A DNA stretch of 64,000 nucleotides. It comes from a bacterium (GTDB taxonomy: Bacteria > Actinomycetota > Acidimicrobiia > Acidimicrobiales > Bin134). Shown here piece after piece: positions 9,405 through 22,563 of this stretch. Position 1 is the stretch's first letter. The number at the start of each line of letters is the position of its first letter. The position numbers and the translations under genes are program-made. The notes below the pieces were generated by a model. The model was not told the origin of the DNA. It worked only from the letters and a program-made list of their open reading frames with translations, and searched no databases. The stretch covers positions 45,895 to 109,894 of the forward strand of contig JAPPAP010000024.1 of assembly GCA_026705465.1 (NCBI GenBank), given 5' to 3'.

Positions 9405-10766
9405 CTAGGAAGAGGCAGGAATTTCCACGGTGAACCGGGTGCCTGAAGGCTGGCGGGCAGTCACACTTACCTTGCCCTCCATGGCCTCAGTCAGCTCGGC
9501 CACGATGGCCAAGCCCAATCCTGAGCCTGCCTCCTTGGGTTGGGGAGTGTGCCGGGCTACGTACAGGCGCTCGAACACATAGGGCTGGTCTTCCTCGCTG
9601 ATGCCCGGTCCATCATCCTCCACGGTGATGACGGCCCAGGCCCCATCTCCCCGGTATTCCAGCTGGAATTCAACCTGCACGAGCGAGTCAGCAAACTTGA
9701 TCGCGTTCTGAACCAGGTTGGCGATGATTTGGGCTACTCGTCCGGGGTCACACCGGGCTGCGACCGGCTCTTCATAGATCACCTGCAAGTCGATCTCTCG
9801 GTCGGCTGTGCCCTGGGCGAAACCCGCACAAACCTCTTGCCCCACGATGCCCACGTCGGTGTGGCGGTATTCCAGAGGGAACTCCTTGGCGTCTAGTCGA
9901 GCTAGGTCCAGCAGATCGCCCACTAGACGCTCCAGTCGGATGGCCTCGGAGACGATGACATCGGCGGCCTGCTCTTGATTGTCGGCGGTGCCGTCGGAGA
10001 TGGCTTCGCCGTAGCCCCTGATGGAAGTAAGCGGCGTGCGCAGGTCATGGGAGATGGACATCAGGAACCGGCGCTCCAGGTTCTGAGAGCGCTCCAGCGA
10101 TGCGGCCATTTCGTTGATAGAGGTGGACAGATCCTTGATCTCGTCTTGGCGGCGCTCGTCCACCGGAACTCGGGCGCTGAGGTCGCCGCCGGCGATCTGC
10201 TGGGTGGCGTCGCGGGCCTGGCTGAGGGGTCCGGCCAGTCGACGGCTCAGCACTACTGCTACCCCTGCTCCCAGAGCCAGCGATAACGCCGCCGACACTC
10301 CGAGCCAAAGCAAGACCGCGTCCAGGAGCTGATTGGCGGTATCGGTCAGGACAACGGCAATGGTCAGCGAACCCGTTTGTTCGGCGGCGGCTGCCCACGC
10401 GGTAGATCCTCGGATCCCGCTGATTGATTGTTCTGCCCCTGAGGCCAGAGGCCGGAGGTCTTGGGGCAGTACGTGCTCCGGCAATCTGCCTGTGAATGCT
10501 CCGTTGTCCAAAACCAGGACGACGACATCCTTCCGATCAAGGTTTTCGGCTGCCTGAATGAGGTGGGAGTTGAGATGAGAACTGTCGCCGTCTTCGTCGA
10601 AGTGGACCGTGGCCATCAGGCTGGCCAGCACGTCGGCTTCTTGCTCCAGCACTTGTCGGGTGGCCTGGTGATCGGCCCGCCGCACGAGCACCAGGGTGAC
10701 GATGCTGGCCAGGAGCAGAGCCACGGCCACGGTCCCCACTACGGCAATGGTCAGCCGACGCTGCAC
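9405..10766 (-). CDS. Sensor histidine kinase (HAMP-HisKA-HATPase)
   Basis: HAMP region, H-box SISHDLRTPLTSIRGYGE, N-box IIANLVQNAIKFA, G-boxes DDGPGI and GSGLGLAI. GTG start at 10766 just after the upstream regulator ORF. Confidence 0.92.
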   Translation of the reverse strand: MQRRLTIAVVGTVAVALLLASIVTLVLVRRADHQATRQVLEQEADVLASLMATVHFDEDGDSSHLNSHLIQAAENLDRKDVVVLVLDNGAFTGRLPEHVLPQDLRPLASGAEQSISGIRGSTAWAAAAEQTGSLTIAVVLTDTANQLLDAVLLWLGVSAALSLALGAGVAVVLSRRLAGPLSQARDATQQIAGGDLSARVPVDERRQDEIKDLSTSINEMAASLERSQNLERRFLMSISHDLRTPLTSIRGYGEAISDGTADNQEQAADVIVSEAIRLERLVGDLLDLARLDAKEFPLEYRHTDVGIVGQEVCAGFAQGTADREIDLQVIYEEPVAARCDPGRVAQIIANLVQNAIKFADSLVQVEFQLEYRGDGAWAVITVEDDGPGISEEDQPYVFERLYVARHTPQPKEAGSGLGLAIVAELTEAMEGKVSVTARQPSGTRFTVEIPASS

Positions 10767-10777
10767 ACTGGCTCCTC

Positions 10778-11482
10778 TCAGTCCAGCCGGTAGCCCACGC
10801 CCCGCACCGTGGCGAGGTTCAGGGCATCGCCCAGTTTCTTGCGGAGTTGGAGCACATGGACATCCACGGTGCGCTCGTCGCCCACCCAGTCGTAACCCCA
10901 CACGCCGTCCAATAGCTGTCGGCGACTGAGGGCCAGCCCCTGGTTCTCGGCCAGGTATTGGAGCAGGTCGAACTCCCGAGCAGTGATCGACACTGGGTCG
11001 CCGCTCAGCCGGACTTCGCGGCGGGCGACGTCAACCTCGATGTCTCCGATGTCCAGGACCGGGGGCAGAGCGACATGGGCTGCGCTATCGGTTCGCCGCA
11101 GGACGGCCCGAATTCTGGCCACCAGCTCGCGGGGGGAGAACGGCTAGGTCACGTAGTCGTCTGCCCCCAGCTCCAGCCCCAGGATCCGGTCGATCTCGCT
11201 GTCGCGGGCGGTGAGCATGATGATCGGGATATCAGAGGCGGCCCGCAGCTGGCGGCACATCTCGATGCCGTCGAGTTCGCCGGACAGCCCAATATCGAGG
11301 ATCACCAGCTTGGGCCGATGCTGCGTGATGCGATCTAAACCGGTTTCACCGTCCACCGCCTGATAGACGCGGTAGCCCTCTTGACGCAGATACATGTCCA
11401 CCAAGCTGGCGATATTGGGGTCGTCCTCCACCAGCACCACGACTGGATCTCCTGCTCCCGTCACCACCGCCCATGCTCCCAC
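10778..11482 (-). pseudogene. OmpR/PhoB-family response regulator interrupted by one in-frame TAG
   Basis: Receiver ORF (11144..11482) ends ...GADDYVT-TAG; same-frame continuation PFSPRELVARIRAVLRR then winged-helix DNA-binding domain (10778..11122). The stop (11144-11146) sits where the conserved receiver Lys is expected. Confidence 0.85.
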
Positions 11483-11544
11483 GGAATTATGAGGATTTGG
11501 TTAAGGGCCCCAAGGCTGGGGTTTGGTCCGAATAGGGTGGGTCC

Positions 11545-11847
11545 GTGACATTCGATGCCGACGCGCCCGCTAACTCAGTGTTTCGGGTCGAGGCCGTTCG
11601 GGTTCCCCGGTTGAAGAATGTCTTTCGAGTCACGGGCGCTCTCATCTTCGGCCTGGTAGTCGGAGATCCAGCAACTGCGCCAGCGAGTCGCAGGTTCCAG
11701 GTGCGTATGGTCGAGTCGGGAGAGGTCCTCAAGGAAGTGGGTTGGGGATCGGGCAAGGCACTCCTCCAAGACCTGGAAGCCCTGACGGCCGGCGAGTTCG
11801 CCGAACTGTGGCTGCCCCAAGAAGAGGCCGTCCTGGAAGATAGCTGA
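11545..11847 (+). CDS. Small hypothetical protein
   Basis: 100-aa ORF in the intergenic space between the two-component system and uvrB; no family recognised. Confidence 0.5.
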   Translation: MTFDADAPANSVFRVEAVRVPRLKNVFRVTGALIFGLVVGDPATAPASRRFQVRMVESGEVLKEVGWGSGKALLQDLEALTAGEFAELWLPQEEAVLEDS

Positions 11848-11901
11848 ACTCAGGGTGGCCTAGGAGCGGATCACCGGAAAGCGGCCGGTAGCATCCCATA
11901 G

Positions 11902-13941
11902 GTGAGCAGTTTGGGGGACGCGGCCTTTCGGATGGTGTCGTCGTTCGATCCGGCGGGGGACCAGCCCAAGGCCATCGGCCAGCTCTCCGAGGGGTTGAAT
12001 CGCGGTGACCGATTCCAGACGCTGCTGGGCATCACCGGGTCGGGCAAGAGTGCCACGGTGGCGTGGACTATCGAGCAGGTGCAGCGGCCCACGCTGGTGC
12101 TGGCCCCCAACAAGTCGCTGGCCGCCCAGCTGGCCAACGAGATGCGGGAGTTCTTCCCCGACAACCGGGTGGAGTACTTCGTGTCGTACTACGACTACTA
12201 CCAGCCCGAGGCCTACATGCCGGCCTCTGACACCTACATCGAGAAGGACTCGTCGGTCAACGACGAGATCGACCGCCTGCGCCACTCCACCACCGAAGCG
12301 CTGTTGACCCGCCGGGATGTGATTGTGGTGGCCTCTGTGTCATGCATCTACGGGTTGGGCGGGCCCGACGAGTACAAGAACCTGCTGTGCATCTCCAAGG
12401 TGGGCCAAAGCTACGACCAACGCGACCTGTTGCGGCGGCTGGTGGACATGCAGTACGAGCGCAACGACACCAACCTGGTGCGGGGCCGGTTCCGGGTGCG
12501 GGGCGATGTGATCGAAGTCCACCCCGCCTACGAGGAGTATGTGGTTCGCATCCAGCTGTTCGGCGACGAAGTAGAGCAGATCACCACCATCGACCCGGTG
12601 ACCGGGGAGCGTCTCCACTCGTTGAGTGAGATCGTGGTGTTCCCGGCCACCCACTATGTGGCCGGAGAAGAGCGGATGCGGCAGGCCATGGAGGGCATCG
12701 AGGCCGAGCTCCAGGAGCGGCTGGCCTACTTCGAGAAGGAGGGCAAGCTGCTTGAGGCCCAGCGGCTCCGGATGCGCACCACCTACGACTTGGAGATGAT
12801 GCAGGAAATCGGGTTCTGCAACGGCATCGAGAACTACTCCCGCCACATCGACGGACGAGCCCCTGGGGAAAGGCCGTACACGCTGTTGGACTACTTTCCC
12901 GACGACTTCATCACCGTGATCGACGAGTCCCACGTGGCCGTGCCCCAGCTTCACGGCCAGTACGAGGGCGACCGGAGCCGCAAGAACACCCTGGTGGACC
13001 ACGGCTTCCGGCTTCCCTCCGCGGTGGACAACCGGCCGCTGCGGTTCGAAGAGGTCATGGAGCGGGTGGGCCAGGTGGTGTTTCTGTCGGCCACTCCTAG
13101 CGATTATGAGATCGGCGTTTCCGCCCAGGTGGTGGAGCAGATTGTGCGGCCCACCGGCTTGGTGGACCCCGAGGTGCAAGTGCGCCCCACCAAGGGCCAG
13201 ATCGACGACCTAATGAAGCTCATCGAAGACCGCACCGAGCGAGGGCAGCGGGTGCTGGTTACCACCTTGACCAAGAAGATGGCCGAGGACCTCACCGAGT
13301 ATCTGCTGGAACTGGGGGTGCAGGTCCGCTACCTGCACAGCGAGGTGGACACCATCGAGCGGATCGAGATCCTGCGGGACCTGCGGCTGGGCGAGTTCGA
13401 CGTCTTGGTGGGCATCAATCTGCTGCGGGAGGGGCTCGACCTGCCCGAAGTGTCGCTGGTGGCGATTCTGGATGCCGACAAGGAGGGGTTCTTGCGCAGC
13501 GAGACCTCGCTGATCCAGACCATCGGCCGGGCCGCCCGCAACGTAGACGGCCAGGTGATCATGTACGCCGACATGGTGACCGACTCCATGAGACGGGCCA
13601 TCTCTGAGACCCATCGGCGGCGGGGATTGCAGCAGGCGTTCAACGAGCAGCACGGCATCAACCCCCAGACCATCCGCAAGGCGGTCAGCGACATCCTTGC
13701 TGAGCTGCGTCCAGCTGAGGACGGGGTGCCCATCCCCGGGGGCGGCCAGCGTTCTCGCTCGATGGATCAGTCGCGGCGGCGCCCCGATGTGATCGACCTG
13801 GACTCCGGAGGCATCGAGCGCCTTATCCACACCCTCACCGAGGAGATGAACGAGGCCGCCACCGACCTGAAGTTTGAATATGCCGCCCGTCTGCGCGACG
13901 AGATCAAGGACTTGCAGCGCGACCTTCGGGCGATGGCCTGA
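11902..13941 (+). CDS. uvrB: UvrABC excinuclease subunit B
   Basis: [13 protein letters not shown] Walker [19 protein letters not shown]-terminal UVR motif ([20 protein letters not shown]). Confidence 0.98.
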   Translation: MSSLGDAAFRMVSSFDPAGDQPKAIGQLSEGLNRGDRFQTLLGITGSGKSATVAWTIEQVQRPTLVLAPNKSLAAQLANEMREFFPDNRVEYFVSYYDYYQPEAYMPASDTYIEKDSSVNDEIDRLRHSTTEALLTRRDVIVVASVSCIYGLGGPDEYKNLLCISKVGQSYDQRDLLRRLVDMQYERNDTNLVRGRFRVRGDVIEVHPAYEEYVVRIQLFGDEVEQITTIDPVTGERLHSLSEIVVFPATHYVAGEERMRQAMEGIEAELQERLAYFEKEGKLLEAQRLRMRTTYDLEMMQEIGFCNGIENYSRHIDGRAPGERPYTLLDYFPDDFITVIDESHVAVPQLHGQYEGDRSRKNTLVDHGFRLPSAVDNRPLRFEEVMERVGQVVFLSATPSDYEIGVSAQVVEQIVRPTGLVDPEVQVRPTKGQIDDLMKLIEDRTERGQRVLVTTLTKKMAEDLTEYLLELGVQVRYLHSEVDTIERIEILRDLRLGEFDVLVGINLLREGLDLPEVSLVAILDADKEGFLRSETSLIQTIGRAARNVDGQVIMYADMVTDSMRRAISETHRRRGLQQAFNEQHGINPQTIRKAVSDILAELRPAEDGVPIPGGGQRSRSMDQSRRRPDVIDLDSGGIERLIHTLTEEMNEAATDLKFEYAARLRDEIKDLQRDLRAMA

Positions 13942-13953
13942 GGTCGTCTGGGT

Positions 13954-14931
13954 TTGACCGCGATGGGATTCCATAGGGCTTGCTGCCGGAGGCAATCTTC
14001 GCTACGACGGGTTGCGGTCGTGGCAGCAGCCGTGGTGCTGGCTGTGGGCTGTGCTTCGAGCGATTCGCCTTCCGCAGCGCCTGCGCCGACGGCGGTCGTC
14101 GAGCCCACCGCGACGACAGTACCGACCAGCGCCCCGACTCCGACCACAACTCCGGCTCCTACGGCGACCGCAACTCCCACTCCTGCTCCGACCGCAACTC
14201 CGGCTCCTACGGCGACCGCAACCGCCGCACCGACGCCGTCGCCTGGGCCCACCCCATCTGCTGATCCTTCGCCGTCGCCTGGGCCCACCGCGATGCCCGT
14301 GCGTCTCATGGAGTTCGTCTTCACCTTCGGGAGCGACGCCGAGGGCTGGGCGGCCGGCTTTGCCGACTTGCCGGTGGACTACGACCAGGCGATCTACGAA
14401 CTCGGCAGCGAGCACCGAGCCCTTCCTGATGGCCTGGAGGGCTCAGGCATCTATATCCAGGGACACAACCGCAGCGACGACCTCTTCATGTACCTCAAGA
14501 CACAGATCGAGGGCTTGGAGCCGTCAGCGATTTACACCGTTTCGGCATCCATTGACTTGGCCACAAATGTTCCGCTGGCAATGGTCGGTATCGGTGGTTC
14601 ACCTGGTGAAAGCGTGTTTGTGAAGGCGGGGGCTTCCACCGTTGAGCCCGCAGGAGCGACCGGTTCCAACAACCACTGGCGAATGAACATCGACAAGGGC
14701 AACCAGTCCCGGGGTGGTTCGGCAATGAAGGTGATCGGGGACGTGGCCAACCCCGATGTTGTCGGCGACGAATACCGGATCAAGACGCTGGCCAGCAGAC
14801 CGGATTTTCTCAGCGTTGAGACTGACAGCGAGGGCCGGGCGTGGCTGATCGTGGGAACCGACTCGGGTTTCGAGGGCCTCACCAGGCTCTACTACGACCA
14901 GATCTCCTTCACGCTGACGCTGTCCGATTGA
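13954..14931 (+). CDS. Secreted lipoprotein with Pro/Thr/Ala-rich linker and a C-terminal domain of unknown function
   Basis: Lipobox LAVGC, low-complexity PT/AT linker of about 75 aa, globular C-terminus (EFVFTFGSDAEGWAAGFADLP...YYDQISFTLTLSD). Confidence 0.7.
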   Translation: MTAMGFHRACCRRQSSLRRVAVVAAAVVLAVGCASSDSPSAAPAPTAVVEPTATTVPTSAPTPTTTPAPTATATPTPAPTATPAPTATATAAPTPSPGPTPSADPSPSPGPTAMPVRLMEFVFTFGSDAEGWAAGFADLPVDYDQAIYELGSEHRALPDGLEGSGIYIQGHNRSDDLFMYLKTQIEGLEPSAIYTVSASIDLATNVPLAMVGIGGSPGESVFVKAGASTVEPAGATGSNNHWRMNIDKGNQSRGGSAMKVIGDVANPDVVGDEYRIKTLASRPDFLSVETDSEGRAWLIVGTDSGFEGLTRLYYDQISFTLTLSD

Positions 14932-14940
14932 TTTGCTGGG

Positions 14941-16920
14941 TTAGACCTCGCGGCCGACCCGGGTGCCGGCGTGGATGGCGGCCATGATGCTGTTGGTGCC
15001 GTTCACGTCGCCCACCAAATGCAGGTTGAACGGTGGAGTGTCGGGCTGACCAGACATCTCGGTGCGCAGGTAATCGGCCAGTTCGCTGTTGCAGTCGTGG
15101 TAGCTGACGATCACCACAGTGTCGGCCTCGAAGCTTCGCTCGGTGTAGGTGCCCAGGTCGCGGGTCACAACCGATTCTGAGGTGATCTCCCGCAGCGCCA
15201 CTGCGGGGGTGAACGAGAACGGCCCGGCGAACAGCCGTTCCCGGCTGGCCTCGACGGTGGCGGCTGGATATAGGATCGTCGCCCCCAGCTGCTCGTGGCG
15301 GCTGAGAAATGTCACCTCCGCGCCTGCGGCCATCAGGGCGTCGCACACCGCGATGGCCTCGAAGGTGCCGGTGTCGTCGTACACCACTGCCTTTTGGCCG
15401 ATAGCGGCCCGACCGCCGTACCCCAGCACCTCCCAGCTGGTGAACACGTGGGGCAGGTCGGCACCGGGGACCGGAATCGACGGCGCGGAGATCTGAAAGC
15501 CTCGCCGGGGGGTGGTGCCGGTAGCGATGATCAACTCGTCGGGCCGCTCATCGGCCACCACGTCGGGATCGACGGGGGAGCGGAGCTTCACCGTCACCCC
15601 CAGGCGGTCGAGCTCGTCGGCCAGGAACGCGGTGATCGCCCCCAAGTCGGAACGGGGCGGCACCGAGGCGGCCATGCGCACCTGGCCGCCCAATTCGCCG
15701 GTCATCTCATAGAGCACCACCTTGTGGCCCCGCAGGGCCGCGGTGCGAGCCGCCTCCAGTCCCGCCGGACCGCCCCCGGCCACCAGCACTCGCTTGGGGT
15801 GGGCCACCCGGTCGATTGGCTCGAACGGTACCGATGTCTCCTGGCCCGCGGCGGCATTGACCACGCAGCGCATCTTTCCCGCCACCATGAACCGGGCTAC
15901 GCAGCCCACCGACGTGCCGATGCACGGGCGGATCTCGCTCTCGCGGCCATCGCGGGCCTTGGCCACCAGATCGGGGTCGGCGATCATCCCCCGCACGATG
16001 GACACCAGATCGGCCACCCCGCTCTTGATGAGGTGCTCGGCGTGGTCGAGGGTGGTGATGCGGCCGGTCACGATCGTGGGCACATCCACCGCGGTGGTCA
16101 CCACCTCGCTGGTGGGTATCTCGTACCCCAGTCCCTCGTCCAGGGTGGACAGCAGGCGGTGGAAGCGCCAGTACGACGAGAGCGACACGTCTAGGAAGTC
16201 GATGTCGGGTTCCACCAGCTTGGCGATGACGGCGGATTCCTCCGGCTCGACCCCGCCTTCGATCTGGTCGTCGGCCGAGATGCGCAGGCCCACCGGGAAG
16301 CCGGGGCTGGTCTCGGCCCGGATGGCGGCCAGGATCTCCCGCAGAAATCGGGTGCGGTTCTCCAGGATGCCGCCGTAGCCGTCATCTCGCAGGTTGGTGG
16401 CGGGGGAGAGGAACTGGCCGATCAGATATCCGTGAGCGCCGTGGAGCTCCACGCCGTCGAGCCCGCCCTCTTCGCACCGACGGGCCGCGATGGCGAACGC
16501 GCCTACCAACTCGTCGATCATGGATTGGGTCAGCTCCTGGGGGACCACGCCCACCATCGGGCTGGGAATGGCGCTGGGGGCCAGGGGCTGTTGGAAGTTC
16601 TGAAGTGACCGCTGCTCGATGGCAGCCCCGCCATGCCAAAGCTGCTGGAAAACCTTGCCCCCGGCGGCATGGAGGCGAGCGGACATCTCCTCGTAAAACG
16701 GCAGCACCTTGTCGGTGAACACCGGGATGTCGGTGGGCGAGGACGGGTGGACGCCGGCGATCTGGAGGATGGTGAGGGCCGCGCCTCCCCTGGCCCGGGC
16801 CTCGTGATAGGCGATCAGGTCTTCGCCCACCGCGCCGGTGCTGTGAGCGGCCCGGACGATGCGGTTGGGCAGCGTGCAGCCGCCGATGTCGAGCGGCTGA
16901 AACACGTTTGGGTAGGTCAT
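14941..16920 (-). CDS. NADH:flavin oxidoreductase / 2,4-dienoyl-CoA reductase-like (OYE family plus pyridine-nucleotide-disulfide oxidoreductase domain)
   Basis: OYE TIM-barrel motifs (ELHGAHGYLIGQFLSPATNLRDDGYGG, RGMIADPDLVAKA), Cys cluster region, GGGPAGLEAARTAALRGHKVVLYE. Confidence 0.9.
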   Translation of the reverse strand: MTYPNVFQPLDIGGCTLPNRIVRAAHSTGAVGEDLIAYHEARARGGAALTILQIAGVHPSSPTDIPVFTDKVLPFYEEMSARLHAAGGKVFQQLWHGGAAIEQRSLQNFQQPLAPSAIPSPMVGVVPQELTQSMIDELVGAFAIAARRCEEGGLDGVELHGAHGYLIGQFLSPATNLRDDGYGGILENRTRFLREILAAIRAETSPGFPVGLRISADDQIEGGVEPEESAVIAKLVEPDIDFLDVSLSSYWRFHRLLSTLDEGLGYEIPTSEVVTTAVDVPTIVTGRITTLDHAEHLIKSGVADLVSIVRGMIADPDLVAKARDGRESEIRPCIGTSVGCVARFMVAGKMRCVVNAAAGQETSVPFEPIDRVAHPKRVLVAGGGPAGLEAARTAALRGHKVVLYEMTGELGGQVRMAASVPPRSDLGAITAFLADELDRLGVTVKLRSPVDPDVVADERPDELIIATGTTPRRGFQISAPSIPVPGADLPHVFTSWEVLGYGGRAAIGQKAVVYDDTGTFEAIAVCDALMAAGAEVTFLSRHEQLGATILYPAATVEASRERLFAGPFSFTPAVALREITSESVVTRDLGTYTERSFEADTVVIVSYHDCNSELADYLRTEMSGQPDTPPFNLHLVGDVNGTNSIMAAIHAGTRVGREV

Positions 16921-17001
16921 GGGGCTATTCAGGTCCCTTTTTCTCCGACTCTTTCCATCTCTCCTGTCTCAATTGTCAGCGCGGGCCGATAAGTTCACTG
17001 C

Positions 17002-19860
<2,859 letters not shown>

Positions 19861-19879
19861 CCGCGAATCTGGCTCGCCG

Positions 19880-20335
19880 CTACTGGAATCGGGCCGACTG
19901 CTCGCCGAAGACCACGTTCTCGGGATCGAAGTCGGGGTTGGCCACCAGCACTTCGCACTCCATCCGGTCGGGATCGCGGAAGAACATGCTGAGCTTGCGC
20001 CCGAACACGGTAACGATGCCGTCGGTGGCCCCCGCTGCCATCAGCCGAGTCCTGATCTCGGAAAAGTCCTCCAGGTTGGCGGCCAGCAGCCCGATGTGAT
20101 CGATCCGCCCCCGGCCATACATCGGAGTCTGGTTGTCGGCCTCGGTGTTCCCCTCGATCTCGAAGACGTTGAATTCGCAGCTCGGCCCGATGTTGATGAT
20201 CGTCATCCGCGGCCCACCGGGAAACTCCGGCCCGTCGAACTCAATCGACGCCCCAAAGTTCTCCACATAGAACCGCTGAAGCCGATCCGAGTCCTTCGTG
20301 ATCGTCGCAACATGATCAATCCCCGCCGTCAGCAT
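19880..20335 (-). CDS. VOC/glyoxalase-family protein
   Basis: IDHVATITKDSDRLQRFYVENFG and RIDHIGLLA...FFRDPDRMECEVL motifs. Confidence 0.8.
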   Translation of the reverse strand: MLTAGIDHVATITKDSDRLQRFYVENFGASIEFDGPEFPGGPRMTIINIGPSCEFNVFEIEGNTEADNQTPMYGRGRIDHIGLLAANLEDFSEIRTRLMAAGATDGIVTVFGRKLSMFFRDPDRMECEVLVANPDFDPENVVFGEQSARFQ

Positions 20336-20511
20336 GGTCGAACCCTACGAGGCAGAAATTCCGATTGGGTTATCCGAACCATCAAATGCGCTACCTACTC
20401 CACTTTGACGTTACCAGTTGCATTGAAATATATGGATGTATATTATAAGAATATAATCTATCGCACCCGGTGATTAGGGCGCCCAGGCAGTTCAGACAAT
20501 GAGGAAGACGC

Positions 20512-20886
20512 ATGATGGGCGGGATATTGACGGGGGTGACGATCGGCTGCTTCGGGTTGATGATGCTCAACCTGGGGTTGTGCTTCCCGATCCTTAGGAA
20601 TAAGTGGTACCGGCGGAAGTTGGCGAAGGTTCGTGCGGTTGGCCCAGACGGGACGGCGGTGACCAAGGACGACATCCGCCGTGAGCTGATGCGGGATCCA
20701 GTTGCGGCCGACCTGTTTGCCGACGACGACACGCCGGAAGACGTGGCCCGGTACCTGTTTCTGGAGGCTGAGCGGCGGGCGATGCTGCGCAAGTGCAACC
20801 GGCTCGACGATGACGAGAATGACTTCTTCGCCCCGCCTCGCCGCTCCGGTCCCGATCCGGGGTTTCGGGGCTGCAACGAGATGTGA
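20512..20886 (+). CDS. Small single-TM hypothetical protein
   Basis: N-terminal hydrophobic segment then charged cytoplasmic-like region; coding-like composition; no recognised family. Confidence 0.6.
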   Translation: MMGGILTGVTIGCFGLMMLNLGLCFPILRNKWYRRKLAKVRAVGPDGTAVTKDDIRRELMRDPVAADLFADDDTPEDVARYLFLEAERRAMLRKCNRLDDDENDFFAPPRRSGPDPGFRGCNEM

Positions 20887-20952
20887 CCGGCCTGTTTCTC
20901 TAGCAGGCCGCTAATCTCCCTCCGGCAAAGACCGCGGAGGAGTAGGCCACGC

Positions 20953-22497
20953 ATGTACCCGGGGGAACACGCCCGCACCACGCCGGACAAGGCGGCGCAG
21001 ATCATGGCCAGCACCGGGGAGGTCACCACCTACCGCGAGCTGGATGAGGGGGCCAACCGCTTGGCCCAATTGCTCTACGACCGAGGGCTACGGGAGGGCG
21101 ACCACATCTCGATTCTCGCCGAGAACAACCAGCGTTACTTCGAGGCGTTTTGGGCCGCGATGACCTCGGGCCTCTACTTCACCGCCATCAACCGGTACCT
21201 GTCGCCCGAGGAGGCGGCCTACCTGGTGAACGACAGCGGCTCGAACGTGCTGATCACCACCTCGGCGATGGAAAACACCGCGGCCCAGATGCTCGACCTC
21301 ATCCCCGGCTGTCGGCACCGGCTGATGACGGACGGCGCCGTGGAGGGCTTCGAGAGCTATGAGGACGCGGTCGCCCCCATGCCGTCGGATCCCTTGCCTC
21401 GACTGCCCAAGGGGGCGGTGATGCTGTACTCCTCCGGTACCACCGGCCAGCCCAAGGGGATCCTGCGGCCTCTACCTGGCGTCGAAGTACACGATGACAG
21501 CCTCTCGGGCATCAGCATGCTTGAACGCCACTTGCTGGGGATGGACGAGAACTCCGTGTATCTGTCTCCGGCGCCCCTCTACCACTCGGCGCCATTGATG
21601 TGGAGCGCCGGCCTGCACGAGCTGGGGGGCACTCTGGTGATTATGGATCGCTTCGATCCCGAGCGCTTCTTGGCCTATGTGGAGCAGTATTCGGTGACCG
21701 ACTCGCAGCTAGTGCCTACCATGTTCATCCGAATGCTCAAGCTGCCCGAAGAAGTCCGCAATCGCTACGACCTGTCGTCATTGAAGATGGCGGTCCACGC
21801 CGCCGCGCCCTGTCCGGTGGCGGTCAAAGAGCAGATGATCGAGTGGTGGGGCCCGATTATCCAGGAGTACTACGCCGCCACCGAGGGCAGCGGCCTGTGC
21901 TTCATCGGCCCCGAGGATTGGCTGGCCCACAAGGGGTCGGTGGGCAAGGCCATGGTGGGAACCCTCCACATCTGCGATGACGATGGCCAAGAACTCCCTA
22001 CCGGGGAGCCAGGCCTCGTCTATTTCGACCAAGAGACCCCGCCATTCGAGTATCACGGCGATCCGGAGAAGACCAAGGATTCCCGCCACCCCGAGAACAG
22101 CAGTTGGACCACGGTGGGCGACATCGGTTACGTCGACGACGAGGGCTACCTGCACCTCACCGATAGGGCCACGTTCATGATCATCAGCGGCGGGGTCAAC
22201 ATCTACCCCCAGGAGATCGAGGCCTGCTTCGCCCTGCACCCCAAGGTGGCCGATGTGGCCGTGTTCGGGCTGCCCGACGAGGAGATGGGGGAGTATGTCC
22301 ACGCCGTGGTGCAGCTTGAGGGTGGCATCGAGCCAACCGACTCCCTGGCTGAGGAACTGCGGACCTATGCCCGTGAGCGCCTGGCTGGCTACAAGGTGCC
22401 TCGGAGTGTGGATTTTCGGGCCGACTTTCCCCGCCTGCCCACCGGCAAGCTCTATAAGAAGCCCTTGCGGGAGGAATATCTGGCCCGCCAGTCGTAG
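20953..22497 (+). CDS. AMP-dependent acyl-CoA synthetase/ligase
   Basis: YSSGTTGQPKG, YAATEGSG, GGVNIYPQEIE, PTGKLYKKPLRE motifs. Confidence 0.93.
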   Translation: MYPGEHARTTPDKAAQIMASTGEVTTYRELDEGANRLAQLLYDRGLREGDHISILAENNQRYFEAFWAAMTSGLYFTAINRYLSPEEAAYLVNDSGSNVLITTSAMENTAAQMLDLIPGCRHRLMTDGAVEGFESYEDAVAPMPSDPLPRLPKGAVMLYSSGTTGQPKGILRPLPGVEVHDDSLSGISMLERHLLGMDENSVYLSPAPLYHSAPLMWSAGLHELGGTLVIMDRFDPERFLAYVEQYSVTDSQLVPTMFIRMLKLPEEVRNRYDLSSLKMAVHAAAPCPVAVKEQMIEWWGPIIQEYYAATEGSGLCFIGPEDWLAHKGSVGKAMVGTLHICDDDGQELPTGEPGLVYFDQETPPFEYHGDPEKTKDSRHPENSSWTTVGDIGYVDDEGYLHLTDRATFMIISGGVNIYPQEIEACFALHPKVADVAVFGLPDEEMGEYVHAVVQLEGGIEPTDSLAEELRTYARERLAGYKVPRSVDFRADFPRLPTGKLYKKPLREEYLARQS

Positions 22498-22563
22498 GTG
22501 CCCTCTTGGAGCTACCGCGTCGCCGGTTCCAGACGTAATTGCCCCGAAAGTTAGAGTTGAGCG

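Noticed and set aside
11144-11146. TAG in the response regulator as pyrrolysine or suppressor recoding
   Set aside because: No pyl machinery or context evidence; the residue is a conserved Lys reachable by one substitution, so mutation or sequencing error is simpler.
14120-14290. Low-complexity repeat block
   Set aside because: Encodes a Pro/Thr/Ala linker of a lipoprotein; not a CRISPR or non-coding repeat.
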